Below the pieces are notes generated by a model, which was not told the DNA's origin, searched no databases, and saw nothing but the letters and a program-made list of their open reading frames with translations. From Syngnathus acus (Eukaryota > Chordata > Actinopteri > Syngnathiformes > Syngnathidae), in NCBI RefSeq assembly GCF_901709675.1, contig NC_051092.1:10684491-10748490 (forward strand): 64,000 nt of DNA, written 5' to 3'. How positions within the stretch are numbered: the stretch's first letter is position 1; each line of letters begins with the position of its first letter. Shown in pieces: positions 11,481-23,866 of the stretch. Both the position numbers and the translations under genes were made by a program.

Positions 11481-14400
11481 ACACTGATTCAGAATGTGAG
11501 AACATCTGTAAAACCAGTGGAACCTCATACTCTACATACAGGACAGGTGACAGTCCTGACTTCTGTGCTAACTAAGATGGATATTAAGACACAAGGGCCG
11601 AGCAATAAATTTACAACCTTAGAAATTCTTTAAAAACAAAATATTCCTGCCATTTTAAGACGTGATGCAACCACTGACTTATCACTTATGTAGCAAATTC
11701 TTGAATATTGCACACAACTCAAAACAGTAACAATAAATGCCAATATTCCAGAGGCATGTGACAAAGATATGTCTTCTCTCAAAATTGGATTATGACATTT
11801 TACCTGGAAGTGGTAAAATGATGAGGGGACATGTTTTATGTGGGCACCGTGGTGAAAACGAACTCATTAAATGTTGGTGTAAATAGGGGCAAAAAGGATT
11901 GAAGAATGACTTTTCATTTGACTGCTCCAAGTCTTGTTTTACGGCTGTGTGACCGGACATTAATCAATGTCTTTTCCTACCGAGTGCCTGAAGCCGATCC
12001 TTTGGTACCAGTGAGAAATCAGCGTGTCAACAGACAGCTTCTTGAGGATACCCAAAGGGACATACTTACTTGCATCATCCATGAGCTGACTTGTAGGTGA
12101 ATCTATGTTAGATTTACTCTTTAAATGGTAACTCATACAAGATTTCAAGGCATGGCAAATATGTAGGATAAAAAACATGCCAGTGTATGTATGTAGTGAC
12201 ACATACAGCCCCTTTTGTTCTCTGAAAAATATTCAAGTCTTTTATGTTGGAAACTGGAAAAAGGAAATGAAAGGGAAGTTAGGAAGATGAAACATGGGAG
12301 AGGTTATGGAAGGGATGGGAGAAGAAGGCAAGGGATGAATAAGGATGATAGAAGACCAAGCCAAAGCAAAGTGCATCCCTTAGGCTTGACGCATGTTTCA
12401 GTGTCACCAGTCCAGTGGCCCCTTTGGGAAGTTAGGGTCATGTAGCAGACCAAATCGATGAGCTGAGAGGGAACTGAGAGGCTCCATACTAATACCTGCT
12501 CCATGGTAATACCGCCTGTGCCATCCCTGCTGGGGAATGTCATCCATCATGCTGCTGCTGCCACCAAAATTGAGCGGCGCTGGAAGAGATGGCTGAAGAT
12601 TGCAAGACCATCTTTCCTCTACACCTTAGTGTTGATGTTAATGGAAGTGGTAATAAGGAAGCTTTAAGTTTCTCCAATGTGTCTCTGTCTCTAGAAAGAG
12701 AGATAAATGTTTTGAAGGACATCGCAACAGGACATGCAACACAGACAAATGCTTTGGGCCCAGAGCAGAAGAGGGCCCCTGGAGATAGCCGGCGTTGGCC
12801 CACTGCTTTAACATCGCAACGACGAAACGAAGAAAAACAAAAAAAGAGGAAACCGTGACAGTGGCAATGTGTTACGGCAGAAAAGTAGTGATGCCAGTTT
12901 CTCTCCTTCCCAACAAATATCAGAAAACTTTACTCACATTACAGTATTCACAAACATTATTCAAACAGCATTAGATGAGATGGAACAATATTTCGTTGTA
13001 TTTGTTTTTTGTGCACAATAGAATAATGCTTTTTGTTGTCAAATGTTATCTACCTCAATTTCGCAGCGTGTAATGTGGTGAATATGTGGAATCCTAGTCC
13101 CCGAAGCAGACTTGAATTGAATTGAGCAATAAAACAGAATTTATTAAACCCAAAGCGCATGCAAAATTGAGAGGAAAATCCCAAGAACAAAGCGAAAAAC
13201 CAAACTGAAAAACTACTCAGAGATACCTAGAAATAACAAAAAGAGACGGATGGACAGTGTCATTGTGGAAGATACTCATACGGGCCAAACTATTGGTCTA
13301 CAAATAAATAGCAACAAAAGCTATTCAAATCCTGCATCTTACTTGCACTTCTGCTGAATTGAAATATCCCGCTAAGATTATTGACAGCAGGTGACTCCAT
13401 CTAGAGATCCCAGAAGACACTGTGGAAATATAAACAAAACAAAATGGCAGAACAAGCAGGCAGAAAAAAATGGACATGACACTGTCAGCTCGTACTATCC
13501 AAAATGGATTGATTTGTGTTTCAATAGAAAGATTATTATATACTGTCTCCTTGAATTTTCTGTTGAACACTAAATGAGCAAAATGTTGAGGTGAAGCATT
13601 GAAGTTTCTGTTTAGGGTGAATTCCAAAGTCAGTGCATCCCAATACCTTCTTGCTGTGTGCATTGGGATGCAGACGTGATGGAAGAAAATTGCAAAAACA
13701 GGATTGTCCAAAATGTCAAAATGAGATGAACATTATCTTTACTAGTGGGTTAAGGCTACTCCTCCTATAGTGGTAGCCCTTACCAAACATCAAACTGCCA
13801 AACATAAAATTGTGATTTGTCAATCCATAAAACATGTTTCGATTGCAACCGTCCCTCTGACTTAGCCTTATGCTTGTTTATGTGAGGTGCACAGTTTTTG
13901 TGTTGATTCTGATACTAGGGGACATTTGGAACGGTGCATGATTTTCCGTGCTGTGTATGTACCGTACAGTAAATGATTCCACAGATTTAAAGAATATGTA
14001 AGCGAGAATACATTCTTGAGCTGACTCCAACAATGGACAAAATTGTGAACTCCATCCAACCCCCAAAATAAAAAACATTAATTTTCACTGAACATTTTGG
14101 TCAATTAGAACAGCATATTCGAGGACCATGCTGGGCTTCCATTTTAATGTGAAATTGTGTAGACACTGCGGTCTAGTGGATTTCTGATTCTTCCCTCTTG
14201 ATCGACTCCTTTGCAGCTAACATCGTCTGTCTTGTTATCATGAAGTAATCCCAGGATGCAGACACTTCTCCCAAAACACCATGACAGCATTCGATTCCTG
14301 ATTAATAATTCTCAGTGTAATTAATGCCATTTGAACAGGCATCAGGAGATTCCGTGAACTTGTCAGGGGGGAAACTGACGGATTTGAGATGAGTTGCAAG

Positions 14401-14960
14401 TACTGTGTTTTCAAATGACTGGAGAAAAAAAAGAAATGCTGAAATGAATACTATAACTAAGGGGTACATGAGGGCTAAAGAGCTTTTTTTTTTTAAAGTT
14501 CTTCTGATGACAGAAACCTTTCTTATATTACCAATCTGATTTCTAAAGTACAAACTCTTGAATGTGCCACTCAGACAAAAAAGCGTTGAGTAATTAAGTC
14601 ACACCACCAGTCAGTTAACCTGCCACAAGTACGCATAACACTTTTAATTACTACTTAGGAAGTTATATAAAGTGCTCTAAAATAATAGACCATGTGAAGC
14701 AAATATCAAATCTAAGCAATATGTTGGCTCCCTGCAGTCCCAGTATGGCGTAATTACTAGATGTTTCTGGGAATGGCAGGCTGCCTGCAATTTGCTGGAC
14801 GTATCTAATACTTAATGCCAATCATAGCATAGTCTGACATTCTTTGTGGAACTGGAACCACTTCCAGTTGGTTTGATTCATTTTGGTTAAATCTGTGTGT
14901 GGTCTAGCAATCAGGTTTTATTGAATCAATCTTTTTTTTTTTAAAAGGGTTTACAGTAAA

Positions 14961-14990
14961 ATGTGAGCAATTATATGGAATTGCTCACAT
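14961..14990. repeat. Perfect inverted repeat (12-bp stem, 6-nt loop)
   Basis: ATGTGAGCAATT and AATTGCTCACAT flank ATATGG. No Tc1 or hAT end signature is seen around it, so its origin is unknown. Confidence 0.9.
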
Positions 14991-17900
14991 ATTACTTCAC
15001 CTTTTTTCAAATAAATTATTTAAATTCTATTATTCTAACTTTTCTTGCACCTCTGTATATGCAGTACAAATGCAGTGATTATGATCCAAGTCAATATTGT
15101 ATATTTGTCATTTTGTTATAAAAAAAACAACAACAACAAAACAACACTGCATCCACATATTTCTTAATTTCCTGCTTTGCCACCTTCAAGCAATCCCTTA
15201 AAATGGCTCATCTCTTCAGGACCTTATCCATTACTTTTACACTTTACATGATATGATCTGTATTATTATTAGAATAATACTTATCAATGGTGTATAAGTA
15301 TACAGTATTTGGGTTAAATGTGTTACAAGGCCTTTGTTTTGTACTTTGTATTGTGTAGAAATTGCCAGCTCATAAAGTGAAAACACATCCTTGGATGCTT
15401 GTAATCCGAGTTAATTCCTCTAAACGTAATGCAACCTGACTTTATTTGTACAAAGCTACAGTAAATCCCTTGCAAATGGAATACAGCCTTTTAGAAGTGC
15501 TACATAATTAAAGGTTGTAAGCAGTACGGTGAAGTGAAGTGCTACCTGTGTTTAAAAAACAACAAGAACAACCCCTTAATGACAAAACATGACGGTTTGA
15601 CTAAGAACTCTTTTGCTCATATTTTACCCACTTACAAAAAAAGTGTGGGTTGCATTCAAAACCAAGCTCATGCTAGTTTTGGATTTGACATTGCTTGTTT
15701 GTTCGCTGATGAATATTTAGTAAATGGCCTGCGGAGAATGATATGTGATTGTGTGCGACAGGCTTTGCGAGAGTTAAAGGCAGGTGAAGGTGAAACACGA
15801 GTTGTTTGTACATGACTTGTTTTACCCCGGTTAAATCATATCAAAGTCATAACTTGCGCAAACACATTAACGCTTTCTCCTAACTTGCCTACATGACAAC
15901 CAAGATTCTTTGATTTGCATCAGAAGAAAAATGAGACGTTCTTTAAATCATCTGTTGGTACATCTAATGTCTCAATTTAGTAGGTGGGGCGGCTGCAACG
16001 TGGGAGTATGTGGCTGCACAGGGATTGTAAATAACAAAATCAGTCGTGCATTTACAGTAACACGGAAAGGTCAGGCTATGCTAATAAAAACCTTCACGTC
16101 TTACAAGATAACCACAGGATTGAGGTTAACTTCATACATTGGTTCCTATTTGTAATGATAAAAATGGCCTGGGGGCATTAAATTACGTCATACACTTGAC
16201 TAGGCTTTGTGGTCGCTTGGAATTCAAACAGTGTGATGTTGCATGAGCCTTGCAACCATCTTTTTGATATTCCCTGTTTTGTGCAACAAAGCCAACTCCG
16301 GACTTCTTGTCAAGGTCACCACGCTCAAGTAATGACTTGAACACGAGAGGCTTTAGTCCCACACAGAATTAGCTGTCAAACATATGCAGTTAAAAAAAAA
16401 ATCTTTTAATTTACTTCAGATAACCCACAAGATGCTACCCTGGGTTTTCAAAAGTACAGTATGACTCATACATCACATGCAGACTGGTCAACTATTGGCA
16501 CAAAACACTGACAATCTTTTATAACCTAATTTACACAATACTAACGTTGGCTAACACTCGCAAGTCTTCGCCAATCAGTGAGATACCGCCTTAAAAACAT
16601 GCACAACGTTAGCTAAGAATGCGCCTCTGTTCATCGGAAGAGACTTGTTAAGTCCTCCCTAACGAGCGTATTTCCGTGATAGCAGCACAAAATGCAACTT
16701 AGGATATTTTCCTAGCCAATTTTCGAGTCTATGCATCCATGGTTTAAGATCTCTGACAAGAACAATTCTGTGCATTGCTGGTATATCAGGTAATTCATTA
16801 CATTTCATCTTTCAATTGGAACGGTACACGCTCACGATGTTTTACGACCATTACCAAAACGTACAGGAATGCAAATTGACAAACAGCTAAGTTGCACTCA
16901 TAATAATTTAAGAGTTTGAAAAAGAGCGAGACTGAAAATGTTCTTGGTGTAATTGATACCAATGCCTGCCAATGGCCCATTCACCATTTGACACAGTTTA
17001 AGGGTCTTATCTTACCTTGCTCAGCCTGAGCCGAATAGGATTGAACATAAAACTTGAGCAGTCATCATAGATGAGATCCTCTGTTAATAGGTGCTAAGTG
17101 ATAATCTAGGAGGGAATTAATGAATTTGAATGGCTGTGTGGGAAATGGTGGCTGGAGGATATTAGTAACATTATTATTGGCTATTATTGCTGCTATTGAT
17201 TTTCCTAGAAATAGCTTGCGGGTGGGAAGGGGGAGTAAGGAGAAAATCCTCAATTTTGGCAAAGCAGTACATCAGCCAGTTTATAATTAGGATGTGAAAG
17301 TGAAATAATAAATGCATGGTTTTGTGTCGAAGGTACAGTGAGTCAGATGAAATGTCAACTCGCCTTCATGTCATTTACATCATAACCGTATCCTTGCTGG
17401 GACTTACCTTGCTTGGAACATGAATTCACTTTGAAATCTTGCCTCGTAATTGAGAGCAAGTTTAGTGAGAATGTCGTGCATCTTTTTTGGCGATCAATTT
17501 TGTAAATCTGACAAGTAAATTGTACAGAAGCAGCATATGGCAATTTTCAGTAACGGGTTTATTAAATTAGTGCAAAAGACAGACATTACTCATTCAAAAA
17601 ATCTTCTTTTTCTTTGAGGTTGCTTTTTAGTCGAGCCCGCGCTTCTTCCCCTCGTTTGTTGAGTGCAGGCAGGAAAGAAAAGAAAAACTACGCACCACAA
17701 GCACATTCTTTGTTTTCTTCTTTTACACCTTTCCCAGGACTTCAAAACCAGATGAAGAGCAAACAGGAGAGGAAATTTTCAATCTAAGCACATAAGCATT
17801 GGAAACTCAGACATTTCACTTTGCATTTTAACACAATAAAGAATAAAAACACCAGCAAAGATGTTACAATGGAAAAAGTCAACACCAACACCAACCAATG

Positions 17901-18449
17901 GCACTAGAACGACAGCTCTAGTTCACTGGGACTTCTTTAATCACTGTTTGTGTTGGGAACCAATTAAAATACATAAGTTAATCAATACTGTAGACTGTGT
18001 TTATACAATGGTAAAAAATAAAATATTTATATAATAGTACTTTTTTGGGAGGTTTACACCATTACTATTAAGATATACTGATTGCACTCCATGACAACTA
18101 ATGCAATAAAAACAGATAAATCGAAGCAACGACTCCAGAGCTTTTCCGACTTTAAAGGCTTATTGGCTACAACCTTGTCCTAAGACACCACAACCACTGC
18201 AGACAAAGTAACAGGCAGCTTCTCCCCTTTGAAACAGCCAAACTAGATCAAACACAGTCTGTTGAGAATAGAAAAGAACACATCAAAAAGCCAACACTCT
18301 ACGCCCACCACAACGGTGTCTCAGCCTTTGCCGTGTTTGCTGGCATGGGGGAAAAGGGAGGCGGCTTATGCATGGGAGCGAGTGTTGTGGATGGGGAAAG
18401 ACATTCAGGGTGGCAGACAACTCGGGAAAGTTGAAAATGATACTGTAGT

Positions 18450-18720
18450 GTTTGTCCAGCCATTTATACATTTTCTATAGCACTTATTCAGGTCACAGAG
18501 AAGTTGATTTGTGTGGTGGCGTGCGTCTTGGACTGGCCGCCTGTCAATCACAGACCTGACATGTCGTGACAGATGACCATTTATCCTCACATTCACACCA
18601 ATAGACAATTTAGGCTTCTTTGAACCCAACAAAATGTTTTTTGGACTGTGGGAGGATGCTGGGATACATAGAGAGAACCCACACAAGCACAGCGAGAACA
18701 TGCAAACTGCACACACAAAT
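18450..18720 (-). repeat. SINE-like dispersed repeat, diverged
   Basis: CATTTTCTATAGCACTTATT, then TTGGACTGGCCGCCTGTCAATC, ATTCACACCAATAGACAATTTAG, GGACTGTGGGAGGATGCTGG and AGAACATGCAAACTGCACACAC follow, in order, the reverse strand of the common fish SINE-like family. The overall order is kept but many bases have changed, so it is an old copy. Confidence 0.75.
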
Positions 18721-18903
18721 GTTTACCAACTGTGCTGTCCTCGAGCAGTTTAGACTAAATCTGCAATTGAGACGATTATTTATTATGTATATTATTGTGG
18801 CAAAACAGTTTTTTTTTTACATTTTCTTTTTCCTCGTGTAAATAAGATAACTAAAACAATGAAAATGCATATCAGTATGATACAGCGCAGTTCTACACAA
18901 TTA

Positions 18904-19420
18904 CCGTATTTTCCGGACAATAAGTCACAGGTTTTTTTAGTTTGGCCGGGGGTGCGACTTATACTCAGGAGCGATTTATGTGTGAAATTATTAACACATT
19001 ATTATATCATTTCACATGTTATTTTGACACTAAACCGCAAGACGGCGCTCTTGGCCTGTGTGTCAGGATCGCGAAATGCTACAATAATTGGAACTGCAAC
19101 TGATGGTGAGTCTGACGTAGGCGACGTAGAAGAGGGAGGACCGCATCTTCTACTTCCGGAGTTAGCGGAGCTGTTTAAAAGTGACATAAGAGGATGAAGA
19201 TTACATTGGATTTAGTGATTTGGGGTGACACGAATGGTTTGGTAAACTTGTTAGCATGTTATTTATGCTATAGTTATCTGAATAACTCTCAATATGTTAA
19301 AAATGTGAATAAAAATGCGACTTATACTCCAGTGTGACTTACATCTTTTCCTTCTTTATTATACATTTTATGGCTGGTTCGACTTGTACTCCGGAGCGAC
19401 TTATAGTCTGGAAAATATGG
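18904..19420 (+). mobile_element. Pogo-like element, copy 1 (517 bp)
   Basis: Terminal inverted repeats CCGTATTTTCCGGACAATAAGTC and GACTTATAGTCTGGAAAATATGG are flanked by TA on both sides. The interior is closely related to 44099-44761 but lacks about 150 bp after AATAACTCT. It includes a short coding remnant on the plus strand (PELAELFKSD), which ends early through a one-base insertion (GACATAAGAGG). Assignment to the pogo/Tigger group is inferred from the TA target site and the acidic C-terminal remnant. Confidence 0.8.
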
Positions 19421-19789
19421 TAAACACAACTTTGAATATTGTTATCTTTGTAGTGATCGAATGAGTCATGTGAATCACCACTGTAAAATGGATTAAGGTT
19501 TATAGTGTAGTTGTAATCTATAGATTCAAGCATGTCAGCCAGATGGTTGCAAAGGATACGCACACCACTCATGTTAAGTAAAACAATGAAAATTAATTGA
19601 CTTAAAGCACTTTTGTTCACTGTTCAGTATAAGATTGACTATTTCATGGCACCGTGCATTAAAGGTAGAGAAGGGGATTATTTCGGCAAATACAAGACGT
19701 GACACAAAAAGGGGATACCAGCTACGAACCAAACTCAGTCAGACCTCAATGCTGGACATCCAGAGGTACACTTTAAATAATCAATGGTA

Positions 19790-19918
19790 CCTGCGATCGG
19801 CTGGGAACCGGTTCAGGGTCTCCCCCGTCTACTGCCCAAAGGAAACTGAGATAGGCTCGAGCGTGCCCGCAACCCTCGTGAGGAAAAGCGGTTCAGAAAA
19901 TGGCTGGATGGAGGGATA
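19790..19918 (+). repeat. SINE-like repeat, 3' part
   Basis: CTGCGATCGGCTGGGAACCGGTTCAGGGTCTCC..., GAGATAGGCTCGAGCGTGCCC and CGTGAGGAAAAGCGGTTCAG..., ending AAATGGCTGGATGGAGGGA. This is the sense-strand 3' half of the same fish family. Confidence 0.82.
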
Positions 19919-20823
19919 ATCAATGTTGTCCAGGTTAAGTGCGGTCAGAGGACACAACGTTAAAGGCGGTCAGACAAACTAAAGATGATGTGATATGATG
20001 AAGGAAGGAGCAATGCACCAAGGAAAGTAGCAGACAAGTGTAGCGAGACGATAAGTGATTTTTTCACACAGCAGTTGAGCTTGCGGGGATTGTGTCTATT
20101 GTCATGTGTAATTTTTCATGGTGTGAAGACTCCTTCTCCTTCGTGTTCATCCTCTCTTGCTAAGCCAGCGTTGTGTGCGGGAGATAAGTTGTTGCTTTCC
20201 GGTGTTGCAAACAAGACCATTTTGCAGAAACTACAGGCCTGTTGAGACAAGACATGAAGGCAAAAGTTTAAAAAGCAAGAACATGAAGCATGGGCAAGGT
20301 ACAAGAGGTAAACCAAGGTCAGGAGGGAATCAGATAAATTACAGACAGCAGGTATCGGTGCAGGTTTATTAAATATTCAGTGAGGACAGAACAGAAGAGA
20401 AACGCTTTAATTCCGGTGTTAGGAAACTACTTCTTTGTACTTAGAAAATGTATCGCATGGATTCTTTTCTGTTAATTATAACACATCAATTCTAATGTAG
20501 TGTGACAGAGGATTAAAAAAGGGTCACCTTGTTTTCTCCTGCTCTGATATTGCTGAGACGAAGATATGTTTGTAGGGGGGAACATCTATCAATCCATCTG
20601 TTCATCAATCCTCTGCGCATTTAGTTGCTCCTCGTATTACACGTTAACGTTCACAACCATCAGCACCTCGAACAAATATTGGGCAGGACATTCTCGCGTC
20701 TTCTGTTATGTCCGACCTCAATGCTGAAAGAGTGTGAAACAAGGGCCCGGCACATCTAATACTGATCTCGTGTTGCATATTTGAAAAATGTGGTCAGTGT
20801 AAACTACAGTTGGCACCTGAGCA

Positions 20824-20869
20824 CTACCAACGTTGACCATAGAGTGCTACCAACGTTGACCATAAAGTG
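20824..20869 (+). repeat. 23-bp tandem duplication
   Basis: CTACCAACGTTGACCATAGAGTG is followed at once by the same unit with one change (CATAAAGTG). Two copies only. Confidence 0.9.
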
Positions 20870-20997
20870 CTTCAGTGCATTGAGTTTTGTGTGTGTGTTT
20901 GCTCTTGTAGGGTGGTGCGCTGTATGTCAATTTGTCACAGCAGATGGAATTACAGCAAATCAAGATGTAATCCCCGAGACAGTCATAGCTATGGACA

Positions 20998-21015
20998 GAG
21001 TGGGTCGACCCACTC
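20998..21015. repeat. Perfect 18-bp palindrome
   Basis: GAGTGGGTCGACCCACTC has no spacer. It is probably chance or a decayed element; no further symmetry is seen outside it. Confidence 0.85.
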
Positions 21016-21609
21016 ACAAAGACACACGCACGCGTCGAACTATGATTTGAAATCGGAGGCTTTATCGATTGTTTCTCGTTCTCTGTGTGCGGCATGTTGG
21101 AAAATGTCTGAGCTTGAATGAAGCATTTGTTCACTCCAGACAGCAGCTTCATTTTTTTCCCTCTTTTGTACTTGGTGCTTCCAAGTAGAAGCCATACAAT
21201 ATAACACATGAGGTGTAATGCCAACACTTATACAAAAACAATCACAGAATATGTTTTGACCTTTATTCTAACAACATTTGTTGGTCTTTCATACTATTGA
21301 ATACCATCTTTTGAACTAACCCTCCCTCAAAAAACACATTGACTGCACTTATGAAAAGCATTTATGCTTCGTTTTCTTTACAGATATAAACTGCAAGAAA
21401 GGATTTCTACAGGAGCATGTTCAGGGTAGTCCGATTGTGCAAGCGTACCCGATATTTTCTTTTGTGTGTATTTGTTCTTGTGCTTTTTTCCAACACTTCA
21501 GGAGTCTTCGGTATGAGTGTGATAGTGCGAAGGTAATGTACACCACCACACACACAATTTATTGCAGTGAGAAATACTTGTCCAGAGCAGAACTGCTTTT
21601 ACTTTACAG

Positions 21610-21801
21610 CAGGGGTCTCAAACTCCAGTCCTCGGGGGCCGCATTCCTACATGTTTTCCAAGTTAAACACACCTGATTCAAATGATCAGTTCATCCTCAC
21701 GTTCTGCAGGAGCCTGATAATTGAATCGGGTGTGTTTAACAAGGGAAACTTGGAAAACATGTAGGAATGCGGCCCCCGAGGACTGGAGTTTGAGACCCCT
21801 G
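21610..21801. mobile_element. Palindromic hAT-type MITE (192 bp) with intact TSD
   Basis: The element begins CAGGGGTCTCAAACTCCAGT and ends with the reverse complement. Each arm is about 80 bp, with a short unpaired centre (TTCATCCTCACGTTCTGCAGG region). It is flanked by a perfect 8-bp direct repeat CTTTACAG at 21602-21609 and 21802-21809. The 8-bp duplication and CAGGGGT ends are diagnostic of hAT elements. Arm identity is very high, so the insertion is recent or the arms are kept alike by gene conversion. Confidence 0.93.
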
Positions 21802-23815
21802 CTTTACAGGCTTACTGCTAAGACTTGGTGGGGCTGCTCGTTAAGCAAAACGCATGTGGTTCAATGTGGTGTGAAAAGGCTGTCTAAGGGGGAGGCAATT
21901 TGACAGTCTGTTTCTTAATGTGTGTGTTCTGCGATTCTTTCCTTTTGTTTTCAAAAGAGTTTCGAAGGACTTCACAGGCTCACAGTTGACAAATCTTAAC
22001 AACATCTCAAATCTAAATCCCTACATGTGGGCAAGGAAAACCGGCCAAACCCAAGATGTCTTGAGAAGGTACAACAGATGGGGAAATCCCCCCTTCCAGG
22101 CTGACCAGGCAGTAATGGTTGCAGAGTGGGCAACATTAAACATATAATGTGGTGCTAAACCATGTTAACTAGAACAGTGTGAGAGTTCATTGAATAAGAT
22201 TAAGTGCTGCAGGAAGACACCTCCAGAAAAGTTGATCCAGACAAATTTTACTGAGGGTGTCCAGCTGGGACCAGGGGTTTTATCAGAGGGGCACATTCAA
22301 CCTGATAACATGAGTTATTAGTCTGCAACAGTAGCCTGTTAATATGTGTTCATTATAAACTCGGCTGCTAAAATGCTGCATATTCATCTTCATGGTTCAA
22401 AATGAAGCGGGTGGGATCTTATTGCATTCTATTTCTGCACCAGAAAAGGAATAATGAGGCAAAGATTTTAAAAGCTCCAGATGATAGTGTTGAGAGAGGT
22501 GAAAAAAGACAACTTGAGAGTGCCACAAAGGGAAAGCCAAAGGACTTGTGAGACACTTTTAGAGAGAAGATACAGAGAAAGAGAGAGAGAGACAGATCAT
22601 GTATGAGGTGGCTGCAATACAGGCTCTGGATCAGGTTTGCTTAGCGTGTGCATCTTGCATACAATTCAGCCTCTCAGTACTCCTGTTGTAGTTTGGGGTA
22701 ACAAAAAACCCAAATTGAGTCAGAATTTTGTTTGTGATGGAAAAAGCACAAGTGGATCCAATTGAACAAAATTGAATTGTTCCACTCAACAATATACAGG
22801 GTTAGATATCAAATAGTCTTTCAGTGGAGGGATATGTCTGAGAAGGAAATGGCACATTTAGTGAACTGACAAGTCACCATGAAATTGCATCATATCCTCT
22901 TGAATAATACAATATTAAATTGAAATGTAATCCCACGGAATTAAATTGTTAGTTTAAAAATCAAACCGTCCTTGTTTCATGTTTCCCCTCATGTATCAAG
23001 ATTCGTATCGAATTGTTGTTAATTGGAGAGATGGGCATCTCTACCTGTGCACCTTTGACCTACATCCTTTCTTTTGCCATTGGATGAAATAAGTAATAGA
23101 CGTCATTGTTGGAATTGTCCCTTGTTAGGAAAGCAGCTCTCACGACTCCACAGTTCCCTCCGAGTTCACTCCTGTGCTCATAAAGAATCTACAGCTTAGT
23201 TAATGCAGGTTTGTCCTTACGTTTTCAGCATACGCTGAAGCTCCTCAGTTATTAGAAATACTTGGCACTATTTGAGCCATTATAATTAGAGGTATACTGG
23301 AAAACGAGCCACTTGTCCCATCTAAATTATCTCAGAACCAGTAGTAGGAGTAGGAGTAGTAGGGACTCATCAGTCCAGTGAGGGAGAAACTAAAGAGAAA
23401 CCATTTATGAGTTCAAGTGTCACAGACTACAAGCCTAGCACGGAAAATGTTGCGGCAAGAATTAAAGGGTCATTGTTCACAGATGCTTTCCTTTCAAACT
23501 GATGGAAGTTGAAAGAAGGAGGAAAAAAAAAACACCCACCATTTTATTAAGTGAGCCAAGCTTCCAGGGGGTGGTTTGATGAACCTCACAGCTGGCATTG
23601 TTGCCAGAGGGCCATTTGACAAAGACGTCATTTAGTACAGGAAACTAGTGATTTGACTTTATGATTTCCTCATTGTTCTTTATACCCATTTAACCAGCAT
23701 TAACGCTCTTAGATTCTTAGATTAAAAATATGAGCTGGATAATGTATGGGATTTTCATATGGGACAATATTTTTTATTTTTTTTAACTGCATAGTTTTTT
23801 TGTAGCTGGTCAATC

Positions 23816-23866
23816 AATCAATCGATCGATCGATCAATCAATCAATCGATTAATCAATCAATCAAT
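23816..23866 (+). repeat. (ATCA)n / (ATCG)n microsatellite
   Basis: Runs of ATCA tetramers with interspersed ATCG units, about 51 bp. Confidence 0.92.

Noticed and set aside
12589-12858. Possible small gene (89 codons, plus strand) with charged C-terminus
   Set aside because: No domain recognised, and an equally long open frame exists on the other strand; reported only as part of the unannotated region.
13325-13711. 128-codon minus-strand open frame with a hydrophobic stretch
   Set aside because: AT-rich sequence, no recognisable domain, no supporting splice or promoter signal; a hydrophobic run is expected by chance in T-rich frames.
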